Source of the DNA: Corylus avellana
Taxonomy: Eukaryota > Streptophyta > Magnoliopsida > Fagales > Betulaceae
DNA length: 64,000 nt
Direction of reading: 5' to 3'
Assembly: GCF_901000735.1 (NCBI RefSeq)
Contig: NC_081544.1
Location: 29,878,095-29,942,094, forward strand
The first letter of the stretch is position 1, and each line of letters opens with the position of its first letter. The translations under genes were made by a program, and so were the position numbers. This document shows positions 1 to 13,700 of the stretch, one piece after another. The notes below the pieces were generated by a model, which did not search any database, was not told the origin of the DNA, and saw only the letters and a program-made list of their open reading frames with translations.

Positions 1-823
1 AGGAAGAAGTGGGAAGTCCTTGAAACTGTGGTAGCAAATATTTCCTTACTTTTTTCTTTTAAGTTCTTAAGTTTTCCCAATTCCTACATTAAAATAAACT
101 TTTAACCTATGCTTTGCTACTATTGTGTAATCCATTAGAGTAAATCAGACAACTAGCATTTAACCTAAATATTTGTCATATTTTGTTACCTCAATCTTAA
201 GGGCAAGTTTGGATGGAGGAAGAGGAAGGGGTGGGGTTTACCCTTCCCCTGTTTGTTTGTATCTTTGAGGGGGAGGGAGGGAGAATATGAGAGGAGTTAG
301 AGGGCTAACATACTTCCTCAAAGCCCCTTTTTACTATTCCATAAAATCAGGGAAATTTGGGCAGAGAGGATACCGGGTTTAATGGATTTTTCTCTGTATT
401 TCCTTTTTACTCTTAACAAAAACAATTTATTATTGTTTTTACCAATCAAATCCAAGTAAACTCTTAGCATTTATCTCTCAACCATTGTCGATGAGCATGA
501 TCTCTTACCTTCTCCCCTCTGCAGTCTCTCTCCAAACTTCATATTATATTATAAGGTGATCCTACCCTCTTCTTCTAAATTAGTATTATTGAGTATCAAG
601 GCTTTTTTTTTATTTTTATGCAGTGCATGGGTGTACAAGTTGGTAAAAAGGGATTTCAAAGAGAGGACCTTTTCATATATCATCAACAATAAACAATTGA
701 ATTATCTTCCGCACCCAAAAAAGGGCTTGATTGTTATTGCACATATTTAACTCCAAAGGCCCTTTTCAACGAAGCAATTATTGGGCATAGTTTTTGTAAG
801 GAACAAGAGATAGTCATACTTAC
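1..823. other. Unassigned DNA downstream of the U-box exon
   Basis: No exon could be assigned here with confidence. The next exon of the minus-strand U-box gene, which should carry the second half of the U-box, was looked for and not recognised. A possible acceptor (minus-strand CTACCACAG near 26) is followed by only about 25 bases before the window ends, and these do not look like a U-box. The rest is AT-rich intron-like sequence. Confidence 0.4.
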
Positions 824-3800
824 TCTTTCAATGACTCTTCTCAGCATCAGACCACCAAATGAATGTCCACATGAAACAACCATGGCATCCTCAAGAAATA
901 AACCACTAAAGCATAAAATAAAAAAAATAAAAAAAAAAAACTTTAGTACCCCAACTAATGTACACAAACATTTTCATGCCAATTTTTCTTACTAGATGAA
1001 TAAGGAAGAAAGTAAAATCAATCTACAGTCAGAAAGTGAAGTTCTAAACAAAATAAAGTTAAAACAAAAAAGAAATAGCCAATATTAAAATTACAATCTA
1101 GTGATAAGTTCATAATGGAAATTGAGATTTCATAGTAAGCCTATGAATGTTTCCTAACATCTTAATCATAACATGGTGATTGGTGACCAGGAACTACTTA
1201 AGAGCTCCATTATCACCAAGGCACAAAGAAAACTTTTTTATTGATAAGTAATAGTCAACCGCCATCTCCAGCAAGCCCACTAAGGCACAAAGAAAACTTA
1301 AGATATACAAGTAATAACATCCCTTGATAAGAAGACAAGTTGATTTTCATTGTTAGCCTATGGCATGCCAAGTTGATTTTCAGAAATGCTACGTAAACTG
1401 ACACTTTGTTAGAACATATATGTAAGATTTCTCACAAATCATACAAGGTTGATCCTAATTAAGAGAAAATAAGGGGAAAAAAAGGCTATATATACAATGT
1501 AGATGATCAGAAGTCACCATGATTTCACTCATTTATATTGTGCTGTGAAAAAGAAAATAATAAAGTGTTCTATGCATTAATGATTTCAGAAGTAGGAAGC
1601 CTCATATCAAGGATTTCATGACTATGCATCTAATTAAAACAAATGTAATCCAATGGCTTATCACATTATCTTATGCTCATAGTGGACATATAGTACACAC
1701 ACCACACAGAGGTATGGATGTATGGGTATTTATACATGTATGTGTGTGTGTAATTATAGCCAATGAATGCCTTGGCAGTAGAATAAAATCTGCGGAGCCA
1801 GGTGTACTCAGCAAATTGGACTTAGAAAAAGCCAATGTTCACATGAATCAGGATTTTCTGTTGTACATGCTGAGGAGGTGTGGTTTTGGGGGGAAGTGAT
1901 GCTCTTGAATAGCTCATTGTATCTTCTCGGTGTGTTTCTTAGTTTTGGTGAACAGCACTCCTACCGGTTTTTTTAGTAGCTCGCGAGTCTTGAGACAAGG
2001 AGACCCTCTATCTCCTATGCTATTTGTCATTGTGATGGAGGCTTTGAGTGGAATGATTTCAGCTGCAGTGAGTGGGGGCTTATTATCTGGTTTCTTTGTG
2101 GTGACAGGGAATGGTGCGGATGACACCTTGATTTTCAGTGAAGTTGACCCAAATCATGTACGTCACTTGCGATGTTTGTTCTTACGCTTTGAAGCTATCT
2201 TGGGTTTGAAGGTCAATTTGGCTAAGACAGAATTGGTTCTTGTGGGTAATGTTGATAATGTGGATGGGTTAGCTAGTATTCTTGGCTGTGAGGTTTCATC
2301 TTTGCCTTTGAAGCTTCTTGGTCTTCTGTTGGGGACATCCTATAAGGCTAAGTCTATTTAGGACAGTGTTATTGAAAAGGTAGAGCGCTAGTTGGATAAT
2401 TGGAAAATGATGTAATTGTCTAAGGGTGGTAGGATTGCCCTTATTAAGAGCACCCTTTACAATTTACCTACGTATTTCATGTCCTTCTTTCCTCTCTCCG
2501 CGGGTGTTGCAAACCGTATTGAAAAGTTTCAACGTGATTTCTTATGGGGTGGGCTAGGCTAGGCGATGAGTTCAAATATCACTTAGTAAGCTGGTCCAAG
2601 GTTTGTTCTTCGATACTTAAGGGAGGAGAGTTGGTGATTCGGAACTTCTTCTTGTTCAATCGAGCTCTCTTAGGAAAATAGTTATAGCACTATGGGCATG
2701 AGAGAAAGGCCTTGTGAAGAGTTGTGGTGGACTCTAAGTTTAGCGGTTCGTGGTGTGGGTGGTGTTATAATGAACCTTTGGGGGCATATGAGGTGGGGTT
2801 ATGGAAGAATATTAGGAGGAGTTGGGAGAAGTTTTCAAGTCATGCCAAATTTGAGGTGAGCGGGCTTCAATGTTAGATTCTCACACGATCTATGGTGTGG
2901 GGATGACACTAAAGGATGCCTTTCCAGTTTTATTTGGTATTCCGTGTGCAAAGAATGTTGTTGCAGCTCATTGGCAGCTTTCTGGTGGTTTCAATCAGCG
3001 GAACGTTAGCTTTACTAGAGCAGCACATGATTGGGAGGTGGATGTCTTCACTTCGTTATTCAAGGTGTTGTACTCAGTTAGAGTAAGAAGGATATGTGAA
3101 GACAAGCTTTGGTGGGTTCCCTCCAATAGAGGAATGTTCAATATAAGATCATTCTATAGTGTCTTGGGTTGTAATGTTGGCTTTCTTTTTTCCTTGGAAG
3201 AGTGTTTAGCAGACTAAGGTTCCCTTGAGGGCAACCTTTTTTGCTTGGTCGGCAGCCCTAAGAAAGATCCTTCTCATGAAAATCTTAGGAAACAGCATAT
3301 CATTGTAGTTAATAGGTGTTGTATGTGTAAAAGGAATGAAGAGTCTGTGGACCATCTTCTACTCTATTGTGAGGTCGTCAGTGCCTTGTGGAATGTTTTC
3401 TTTAGTCGATTTGGGCTATCTTGGGTTATGCCTAGACAAGTAATCAACTTGTATGCTTGTTGGCGGACCACCGACATCACTCCGAGTGATGCTATGTGAA
3501 AGAAGGTGCTCTCGTGTTTTTTGTAGTATCTATGGAGAGAGAAATTACAAAAGTTTTGAGGACCATGAAAGGACATTAAAGGAGATTAAGGCTTTTTTCT
3601 TCAAGACTTTGTTTCTGTGAATATCTGCTTTTGTTTTTCTTTTGGTGATTAGTTATCGGAATTTTCTTCTCCTGTTTTCTCCTTCTAGTTATGTGTTTTC
3701 TCTTGTATATTTCTTATGTACCTAGTGATACTCTTATATCACCCACTAGTGATACTCTTATATGATGAGGCATCAAAATACAACTCAAAAGGGGGAAAAA

Positions 3801-6800
3801 CTAGTATAATAGCTTTGCAAAAAAGGAACCCAGAGCAAATAGAGAAAAACTCACGATATGGGATCTGAGAGAACACTTCTTAAAGACAAATCCTTATTCG
3901 AATTGTTTTGAGCTACCTGCAAATCCAATATCATGTGAGATTTCCTCGAATCTAATGTAGTCAAGATACACATTCTCAAATCGTAGTTAACAAATGTAGA
4001 ATTAAATTATTTTAAGTCCTGAAACTCAGTCTATAAGAGCATAGGGCTCCACAATCTTGTTTGACAAAGCGCGTTTACCCTTAGGGATGGAACCATCTTT
4101 TGGCAGTCTACCTTAGTAGCATAATTAGTTTTAAATACTGCAACTAGCAACATAAGCATGCACACATGAGCACACACAACTGACCATTCTCATTATTAAA
4201 AAATATTTTGTTAATCAAATATCAATAATTTTTTGGGGGTAAATAACAGTATCATGGTTGGCTAAAAAGATATTAACACTACAACTGTTGAGGACTTCAC
4301 CCAGTGAGATATTACTAATTGAATATTAATCGTGTTTGATTATACTCAACTGGGCACATAATAGAAATGTCTTCTTTTTTTTTTTTTTTTCTTTTTCATT
4401 TTTTCATTTTTTAGCTGATGGTGTAGAATTATTTTTTACCCATGACTCTCATTGCGTGAGAGTAAGACAACGAGAAATAAAAGGGAATAATTCCTTGAAA
4501 AAAAACAAGCCAAGCCCAAACAAGATACCTTTCCAATCATAACCACTCAAAATGTTTATATTGCTCACTATGTTTTCTATTTGAGCCACAAAAAAACCAA
4601 CTAAAAATCATCCTTTTAAGGCACAGGCCTTTCACAGTTCCCAGTTCATGCCAGTTTGCCACAAAACACAAAATCCATTTCAATGGGGGTAAACAATGAC
4701 TCTTCACTAATAAGTGGAAAGCTATTCAAACTTGGCAGTTGGATTTAGAATTTAGATGGATTTGGTTGTCTAATGCATCAGAACCCTAATTCTGATACAA
4801 AGAAGACAGAAAACAAAAACTGTATTAATACAACCTAAAATATATAGAGTTTTATACTTATTAAATATTTCCTAGAGATATCCTGCATATTTTATTTTGA
4901 GACATGAAAATTTTCAGTTCCACTGTTGACTCAAGATGGGTTGCTTGAGGATAGAACTTACGTAAGTATTTTCAGAACGACTGCAGAATACATCTTCCTC
5001 TGCTGAAAGCTCATCCATAAACTGGCTTACAGATATTGGTCCATAGCTCTGGGGAATGACATGACCAGCTGCTGCAATTCGAGAACAATCTAATATAGCG
5101 TTACCCTGCGGCATGAGCCTAAACGCAAGTGATGTCCTACAATAACAAAGCTAAATTTAAAATGAACTTCTTGGGAAGTCGAATGCAATATTTGAAAGGT
5201 TTGTTTTGCCACATTCATCACAAGAACAAACTGCGATAAATTAACTTGTACCTCCCACTACCATTAGTGCCTGACAAATAATCAGGAGCAGCTCTATATG
5301 ATGCAGCAGGACGAAGGCCTGCAGTAGCATGACTAAGTGCCTTGCCTGTAAGCAGTAAAAGATCCCCAGGAGTTGATCCACCATCTGCTAGGTACCACCG
5401 ACCATTGGGATCACAAACCTGTTGAAGAAAATAGCTTACATCAATAATTTGTGGTGCACATTAATCAAAAACACCACAAAGTTTTTTTCAATGCACAGAC
5501 ACATCAAACAAGTAATGCAAATTTATAACCCAGATAATAAAGTACAGCTGCAGAATTAAAAGAAAGCATTTGAAGACTATTACTGGTTTATTTCCCAGTC
5601 CAACAACTAAAAAAATGACAATTGTTTAAAATTAGAGTCACCATCAAGTAATAGGAAGACACCTGAAGACCAGGACTGTCCGAGGAAATCAATGTAACCA
5701 ATCCCTTCTCAACTTCACCATTTGTTGCTGCCTTCCCACCTCCAATAGCACCCTTTCCATTTTGCAAAGAAGCATTCAAGTAGGTCACAGCAAGCACCGA
5801 TGAGGACACCTCATTTGCAGGCAATGGGGTATCATCAAGCAAATTATTGAAAACACTGAACAATATATGCTGTTGTAAGTGGATAGGTATATTTAGAAAA
5901 AAATTGAAATCAGAAAAAAAAAGCACTAACAAAGCAAGAATAAAAATCAATAATCAGAATACTTACTCGCTTCGCAATCGAAGATGCCTTGCTATTGCAG
6001 ATAAAGCAGCACGAGCTGCCTTTCCCATGCACCTAAAAATATCAGCCATGCAAGGGGGAGATGAGTCCCAATCTTCTAAAGCCCTGCAACAAGGTAAGCT
6101 CATAAATGTTTAATTTGTAAAGAATAAAAGCAGTAGTAGTAATAACAATAACAACAACAAGGACAATAATTTACTTGGGGCAGAACTCCTACAACTAAGA
6201 CAAACAGATTCAGTCTCAATGGTGTACAGGAATGTCTAGATCAGGCACTTTCAAGAGTGAATCCACTTAAAGAAGGTCAAGGAGTTTAATTTATTAGGGG
6301 GACAGCACCATAAAGCAATAACTAAAGAGTGAACAATATTTAGAGCAAACACTATATAACTACTCAGTGACTTGCCTCATTAGAGTTCTAAACATGAAAA
6401 CACTCAGGCAGAAGTATAACACTCGTACAATTACTTCGTACAAAATCAACATTTGACATCATTAATTAACTCAGACACCAGGATCCTGTGCCTTTAATCG
6501 TGGCTAGCTACAGAGGGATTGCCAAAAATGCAGGAGGAGAATACTTGGGTTGCATCTTGTCAATGGTTTGAAGACCATTTTCAGAAATATTAAAAACTAG
6601 AAAATGGCATAAAAAATTTACTCGTCAGGGAATTTTCCAAGACTTCTTTGGGGAGGAATGTGGCCCTCCCGCCAGTGAAAACAGCTAGAAAATAGTTGGT
6701 CCCCAGAATCTTTTGTGGCAACTATATTCAGTAACAAAATGCAGTTTTCAGAAAACCTAGTATTGACTCACAAACCAAATGGATCCTAAATGTTCTAAAT

Positions 6801-7612
6801 CACTGTCCAAACTCTTTGCTCTTATCACGCTGAAAACTCTGATAAGCAAAAAGATGTATAAGACATAATATTTCAAACCCAATAAATAAACACATTCCAA
6901 TTCCCATATATCATAGAAACTCATTTCAGAGCATGCAATACAAAGAATCTGCACTGACACACATGAATTCTACACTACACACAAAACGTTGCCCTAATTT
7001 TAACGTATTACACAAAAAATATGTAAATACCTTCCAAGTAATAGGAAAATTCTCAGCTCCAAAAAAAAAACCATCCCTTCTATAAACCAAACGAAAATTC
7101 ATACAAAAAAGAAAAATAATAATAATAATAAGATACCTTCCAGCTCTGTACATGTAAACTCCACGGCTTCCCTTGCCAACAACACTCTGCTGAGCCCTAC
7201 TCCTAAAGTATAAGCGGGCCGCCTCCAAGCCACAACGCATGAGCGCCGCGTCTCCGCTGCCCAATTCAATCAGCGCCGCATTGTGCCTCATCAGCGACCC
7301 AGCCAGCACCTCCACCGCCCTCCCGTAGGACCCGCCGGGAGCCCCCTCGTACGGCGCGATATCCGAGAGCCGGACCCTCGCCAGAGGGCATGTCATCAGG
7401 GCCGCGGGCTCGCCCGCCCGCTGCGCGGCCCCGATCGGTACCAAAGCATGATCCAGCGGCTGCTCGCGGTGCGGTGCGAGCGCGTGAGGGGACTGCGTGG
7501 GGGTCGCTGTAGATGCGGCTGGTGGTGGCGGTGATCTAAGAGAAGACTGGGGATTGGTTGGCTGCGACGCCACTGCAGAAGTCTGCTGCTGCATCACCGT
7601 CGCAACCATCAA
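824..7612 (-). CDS. U-box protein with degenerate 2OG-oxygenase-like N-terminal domain (PUB62/63-like), 3' end not found
   Basis: Probable E3 ubiquitin ligase. Seven minus-strand exons join in frame at GT-AG sites: 7612-7137, 6083-5967, 5855-5663, 5418-5252, 5136-4962, 3916-3855 and 905-824 (424 residues so far). Residues 1-60 are low-complexity, rich in P, A, S and Q, in a GC-rich first exon. Residues about 245-325 align with the core of plant 2OG-Fe(II) oxygenases: [13 protein letters not shown], the G...L...T.G...R spacing and a final R-T-S. The iron ligands are replaced: HxD reads E245-V-E247 and the distal His is Y303. Residues about 391-424 begin a U-box (LSDPIS, then [10 protein letters not shown] and MLRRVIE). 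The second half of the U-box must lie past the last exon, possibly outside the window. The start is the first ATG of the GC-rich exon. Intron 6 (3854-906) holds a LINE in antisense. The assignment to PUB62/63 is from memory of the family; the U-box and fold are read from the sequence. Confidence 0.82.
1780..3620 (+). mobile_element. Decayed L1-type LINE remnant in an intron of the U-box gene
   Basis: Broken reading frames carry non-LTR reverse-transcriptase signatures. KLDLEKA (palm) lies near 1815-1845. [12 protein letters not shown] lies near 1990-2030. [10 protein letters not shown] lies near 2115-2145 and stands in for the catalytic F-A-D-D box with F changed to G. A zinc-binding RT-associated (zf-RVT-like) segment, C-M-C-K then H-L-L-L-Y-C, lies near 3325-3370. 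Stops and frameshifts interrupt every domain and there is no complete ORF2, so it is dead. It is antisense to the host gene and wholly inside the intron 3854-906. Confidence 0.85.
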
Positions 7613-8420
7613 TCATTCTGAACTGTCTACGGTTGGATTAGGGCTGTGCACGGATCATTTTTCAGCATATTTGTAATGCCTTGCACGACAAAAGAATAGT
7701 CGCATAGTTTTGGAGAGAGTCCAAGTAGGAAATGCTCTGTTTGTTTGAATTAAGCTTGGGGTGTTGCCGTTGGTATATATGAAAGACTTTTTGGTTCAGA
7801 AATATTGTGTGGGCGTAGGGTTTTCAGAGCTTCTCTGTCTTTCTATTTGCTGGACTTGACAAAGAGAAAGGAGAAGAATGGGAAGGGAGCTGTTTCTTCT
7901 TCTTCTTCTTTTCTTTCTTTTCTTTTCCTTTTGCTTTTTCGGAAAATATTATCTCATTTTAAAGTTTATGGTAGAAAAAAAAACTTCATCTTAATCTTCA
8001 ATGAATTTTGATTCACGTTAACTTTAATGAATAATTAAAGAAAAAAAAAAGATAATAAATTACAAACTTAGAAACTTTTATTTGTGACTATAGGAAAATG
8101 GTTTTTAAAGTAAATTACGAAAGAAAAAAGAAAAAGGTCAAAAAGGAAATGAATAAGCAGTTAGTGAAGAAATTTACAGGGTATGTTGCTTGCTTTTACC
8201 AGCCATCTAGAGTGTTTGAGTACGGCTTTATAGTTTATAAAAAATAAAAAAAAAATAGAATAAAATTATATATATATATAAAGGTTTTTTTCTAACATCA
8301 TTTCTCATGATCAAAGTGCCTTTATATCCTGCAGGCGTATTACTGATAAAATTATCGGTAGCATGTAAAACTCTTCCCACCATGCATACTACTAGTATGA
8401 AGGGAAAAATAGGGTACATG
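7613..8420. other. Upstream region of the U-box gene
   Basis: Probable 5' UTR and promoter of the minus-strand U-box gene, followed by AT-rich DNA. It contains a TTC-rich run near 7895-7940 and a short TA dinucleotide run near 8268-8281. A CATATATACC stretch on the minus strand near 7771-7780 could be a TATA box, but this is weak. No gene seen. Confidence 0.35.
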
Positions 8421-9535
8421 GACCTGAAGCTTATGATAGGGTGTGATGGAATTTTCTAAAGGAAGTGGTAAAGAAAGTTGGTTTTGTTGATAGATGGGTA
8501 CAGTTGATTATGGCATTTGTTAGGTTTGTTTTTTATTATGTCATTATAAATGGGAAACCACAAGATGATATAACACCATTTAGAGGAATTAGGTAAAGAA
8601 ATTCATCGTCTCCTTACCGTTTTATCCTTTGTGTGAAGTCATTTAACTCTCAGCTCTCTTATCGAGTATAAAGAGTATAAAAATGCATTATCAAAAGTTC
8701 TTATAACTAAAGGAGAGACGAAGTTAAACATTTTTTTTTTTTTTTTTGCAAATGATAGTCTCATATTCTGTGAAGCAAATTCGCTTGAATGATGCGTGTT
8801 ACAATATTTATTATAAATAAATGAATGAGCATCGTGTCAAAAGCTTAGTAAGGATAAGACTTTCATCTTGTTTAGAAGAACACCAGTTAGGAAATCAAAG
8901 ACCAAATTCTTGCTATTATTGGGGTGCACTCTTCACAAAACTATGAGGCGTGCTTGGGATTATCGGCGTTGGTTTGACATTCAAAAGCATCGAGGACAGA
9001 ATTTATAACAAGTTGAATAATTGGAGGGTAAAGTTTATCTCTTAAGTAGGGAATGAGATCCTTTTGAAAGTAGTCATTCAAGCTATCACAATCTATAGTA
9101 TAAATGTTTTTTCAACCGCTTAAATCACCATGCAGAGAAATAAATTCAGTGATGTTAAAATTATGGTGGGAGCACTAGGAGAAAGATGTGACGTCAAAAT
9201 TATAATGGATGAGAGGATGGATATATCAAAGTCTCAGGGTGACTTGGGATTCCAAGACCAGGAGTGTTTCAATACGAATTTGCTCGTTAAACAAAGGTGG
9301 AGATTGCTACAAAATTCAAATACTTTGGTTTGCAGGATTTTCAAGGAAAAATACTATCCAAATAATACTTTTTGGAAGCAAAATTGGGTGGTATGCCTTC
9401 TTATGCATGGAGAAGTATATGGTTTTCCTAAGACCCCTCAGAGCATGTTTAACGTGGAGGATTGGTGATGGTGCTTTTGTTAAAATCTGTCAGGTTGATA
9501 ACTCCAACATTTTATGCAGTCCAATTATCTAGAAA
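8421..9535 (+). mobile_element. Second decayed LINE reverse-transcriptase remnant
   Basis: Frame-broken pieces of a non-LTR reverse transcriptase appear in order. An AYDRV palm motif lies near 8428-8445, with a stop right after it. KKVGFVDRWVQLIMAFV follows near 8470-8525. FANDSLIFCEAN, the catalytic box with the first D changed to N, lies near 8745-8780. The C-terminal DLGFQDQECFN...LLVKQRWRLLQ region lies near 9240-9310 and a WRIGDG segment near 9460. It lacks both ends and has many stops. It belongs to a different LINE subfamily from the 1780-3620 copy. Confidence 0.82.
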
Positions 9536-10784
9536 TACCTCAGCGAGAAACCAAGTGACATCCTTAGCCTGCCAGTGAGCATGCAATCTCACACAACACC
9601 TGATAACAGCCAGAATCTAACAACAGGCAAGGAATATAGTAGTTGTATTCTATCAATTTTGTGCTCTCTCCAAATATTCTGCATTCCTTCCTATTGTTCT
9701 GTAAAGATATTTGTATATATGGATACACATACAGTCAATGAGAATCACCACTTCTCAGCCAAAAATTGTCATAAACTATCCTAGGAATTATCCCCCATTT
9801 TTTTGGATGAGCTTGGGGCTTATGAGATTCATCTTCTTTCTTACTAAAAAAAAATTCAAGGCCAGAATTTCAACTGCTATAACTAGCTAGAGTAAATTAC
9901 ACATATCTTATCAATATTTTCAAAGAAATATATATTCTAGGGATCAAGTAGCAGAATAAACTTTATGAATCAATATACAGCAAGTACCAACACAACCTAT
10001 CATCAACCTAAAACGCCAGTACTTCTAAAGCGGGGATGCTACCTTTTATAGACTGCTGCAAGGTCACCATAAACCTGTCATTAACCTTCATTGTTAAAAA
10101 GAAAAAAAAAAAAATCCAGCTCAAGTGCCAGAGAGAGAGCGAGAGAGAGAGAGAATTTAGATCACATTTAGTGGATAATAGAGTGAGCTGCTCAGGCTTC
10201 CAACGCACTGAAATTAAACCTCTGTGCGCTAGGAGGCCTGAAACAGTGACAATCACTCAATTTCAGTCTCATGCTCAAGTAAAGCTGACTTGTTGAAGGC
10301 CTGAAGGAAGCCATCGCTACATCCTCGAGATATTGCCAATATCTTGAAATTTTGTTGACCCTTTGTCATGGTAATTTTAACTGAATAGTATGAGACTGGT
10401 GAACATAAAAAAACACTACTTTGTTATGAATTTTACGATGAAAGTTTGAGTTATGAATTTTAGTCTTTTTAGTTAAAGTATGGTAGACTTCCACTTGCAG
10501 AGCAAACAAATTGTTTAATTCTTTTTGCTTGGTAAGATCTGAACGAAGTTACCAAAAAAAAAAATCTGTAATCAAAATAATTTACACACCAAAAAAAAAA
10601 AAAAAATCTGCATCAATAAAAAAATTTACAAAATAAAAATGAGAAGCATGTAAAATATGTTTTTTTTTTTGTACGGCGGAACAGAGGCAGGGAGGAGGTG
10701 GGGAGTAAGAATTCATTTTGACCTGGCATAATGGGAAAGATCAAGAAATGAGAAGCAAGACTGCACCACAAGTCTCTACGCACT
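9536..10784. other. Intergenic region between LINE remnant and XRCC2 3' end
   Basis: No gene recognised. It should contain the XRCC2 3' UTR and polyadenylation region (minus strand, just below 10785). It also has A-rich runs and a GA microsatellite. Small open frames here resemble nothing I know. Confidence 0.4.
10131..10154. repeat. (GA)n microsatellite
   Basis: A run of GA dinucleotides with one GC interruption. Confidence 0.8.
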
Positions 10785-13700
10785 TCATGAAACAATGAAG
10801 ATGCCAGCCTGCAGGTTCCAAAACAAAATACCTGAGATGTCCAATAGAAAAGGCTAAATGTCTTAATTCCTTTAATAACATTCACAATTGCTGACTAGCA
10901 TAGGCAGTTGTGTACCTCTTTCACTATAAATTTGTCTATGAAACTCAGTGATGGCAGCAGCCATTCTGAAAAGTAGAGCGAGTGATTTTGATCATTGCTT
11001 ACAGGGAGATGATCATCTGGAAGCAGTAAAAACAACATAAATACATGGTTGAGGATAAAGAAAGTTAATGGCTAATATTGCTATTAAAACAATCAGTAAG
11101 GCAAAATTCGTTATAATTTCCATCACAAAGAAAATTCTGAACCTGATGCTCGTAGAAGTATCCTGTGTGTAACAAAAGTCTGCAAAGATTCAAGATACAA
11201 GCAAGCACTCAGTACAGCTTTAACACGGAATGAACACCATAACAATTTCAAGAGAAAAGTGCTTGTGGAAAGTTTTTAATATAGCAATAATATACTTTAA
11301 TATGTTCCATGCCCACCTCAGTACATCATGCAACAAAGACATTCAATTAAGAAAGTGTAATCAATTATACTTTTTTTCTAATCTCCACAAGATATATCCA
11401 CAACAGTTATATGCAACAAAACCACATTTAAGGTAACTAATGAACAATCCCCATTAATATGAGGCATAACTTCATCTTAGATAACTAACAAACAAAAGCC
11501 AAGTTTGGCTATCTTCATCTTGAAACACAAGTTTCAATTATGGCATGCTGCAATGGGTAAAATATGCAATAACATATGGGAAATAGTTGAATACTAACTT
11601 CTCTGGGAATATGCTGGTGAAATATATTATTATCAAGCAACTAATCATGAAACATTACCTGCCAGATAGAAGGCATATACTCACGGTATGGAAGTTGCTG
11701 AGAAGTAATCCTCCCGCTTCTACAATTTGAGGTATCAGGTTTTCTTAAATTCCTGTTAACATATTGCGCAATAGATCAAGAACCTAAAGTAGACTAGGGA
11801 CTTGCAAAGCAAAAGCTGCCTTTTCTATCATTGAAGTAAGAATAACACTTTTTCCACTTGGTCCTTGTAAGGTTTAGTATGAGCAATAGCCAATATCAAG
11901 GAACATATTTAATCTGTCAAGAGAAAGAGTTGGTAAAATTTCCTGCATCTCTTTTTCTTTCTTTCTTCCATTTAAGAAACAATCAAGAACTCATCAAGAA
12001 TCCTAATCAAATGCAGAATTTCTAAAAATCATGCATCAAGCACGATGTGAGAGTGTTGGTAAGTAGATCCATTGCCTTCCCCGTCATGCACTTGAAAGAC
12101 AGGGTTGGTCGCTAGTCCTTTAGTTATTGGGTATTTCACAGGATGGTAGTTGAGTTGTAGCTTAGGAAAGGGCAATATCGTAAGCATCAGATTAGTGTCG
12201 GAAGGAATGATACAAACTTGCTCCTGATGAATTGCCAGTTCAGAATCTGATGGTTGGCCTTTCAGGGACTTACCATTTGGCATCATTCATAGCATATATA
12301 TCCCCCAAAATGGTTGCTTTTGTAGCTATGACAAGCATGGGATGCAGCACTAGAAGCTTTCTAATCTCCTGAACTACAGTTTCTGACACAGTCTGCAGAG
12401 AATGGCTTTTCCTACAACCCAAACAATTAAATCATTGAGATAAGGTATAATCTGAGAATGATCTGACTCCCCAAATAAAAAGTTAATCCAATAACTGTCA
12501 AATTTCTCAGCATACATAGAGAAACTAACAATAATCAAAAGTTGAATGCATGTATGTGAGGAAGATTACCAATTAGGACATTAGAGGAACAGAAAACCTA
12601 GAGCAAAAATTAATATACTAGATCACACAAATCCAGTATATGAAAAACAACTTATTTGAACTCTCCCCTATTTTGGCTAAGTTCGTATTATATACCAATC
12701 TTAAGAACAAGATTGTGGCAGAAAAGAGCTATGCTCAACTTTGCATCAATTATATTTGGGTGTATTTGGAAGCTTGGATTTGGCCCTGAACTGGGTCTTG
12801 GATTTGGAATTGGAAGGCCCAATGCCAAATCCATTGTCTGGATCTTTATATTGGCCTTGGAATTGGCTTCAAGATCCAGTTTCAAATGCCCTAAGCCATT
12901 AGTCTGATTTCACAACAAAATTAAAAATTTGTAATTCCAAACCTCAGTTGGAGACCCTTCCCCCTCTCAAAGCCAGCAGCGACTTCAAACGCCACCAATA
13001 CCCCCAACGAAGGTGGGAATACTTCAATTAACTAGCAATAATTCTATAAGAAAGAAAAAACAATGACCTCACTCAATGTGTAAAACATAACTATGCTATG
13101 TACACAATTCAAAGTCCCTCAATTGTATCTGTTATACTGTTACCTATTATTACCCCCTACTGGCATGAATGTTGAGGCACGATCTATCCAATGAAAAGCT
13201 CCAATGCTGTTAAGAAAGGCATCCACATTCAGATATTGACAATTAAATTACATCAACCTATTTCAACTTCAATTGTGCTAAAACGAAAATTAATTCATAA
13301 TGCATATCATGCTATGGGAAAGAAACATCACAGAAACATTGTAAGTTTTAAAAGATTCAAATATTCATATATTTGAAGCATGGAAATGTAAAATGTGTAT
13401 CAGCACTTTTCATATCTAAGTGTAAAGAGAGAATCCTACATCTAAACCAGAAAACCATCCTTGATCACTTTTCAAAGGAAATTCTATTATGATTCTAATC
13501 CATACATGTTCTTAATCACATTACAAATATTAAAAAATAATAATAAGGTGCAAAATTTGGTTATTCTTAAGTAATCTATCAGGCCTAGCTCTACCATAGT
13601 GAACAGGCTCCATTTGTTTCATGTAAATAACTTCCTGCTAAAAACTATGTCCAGTACAATACATCTTGTTATCTACCAGTTCTCTTATGTTTGGCATGCA

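Noticed and set aside
4035..4110. Minus-strand [13 protein letters not shown] peptide in the intron before exon 3916-3855 of the U-box gene, resembling a copia polyprotein motif or an extra exon
   Set aside because: It is only about 26 codons, with stops on both sides and no acceptor in the right phase. Exon 5136-4962 joins exon 3916-3855 in phase without it.
9575..9784. 69-codon open frame between the LINE remnant and XRCC2
   Set aside because: No similarity to a known family, no splice context, and composition like the surrounding non-coding DNA.
12029..12286. 85-codon minus-strand open frame crossing the XRCC2 exon 6 donor
   Set aside because: It runs in another frame than XRCC2. The donor AAATG/GTAAGT and the next exon (11752-11659) continue the protein properly, and the peptide resembles no known family.
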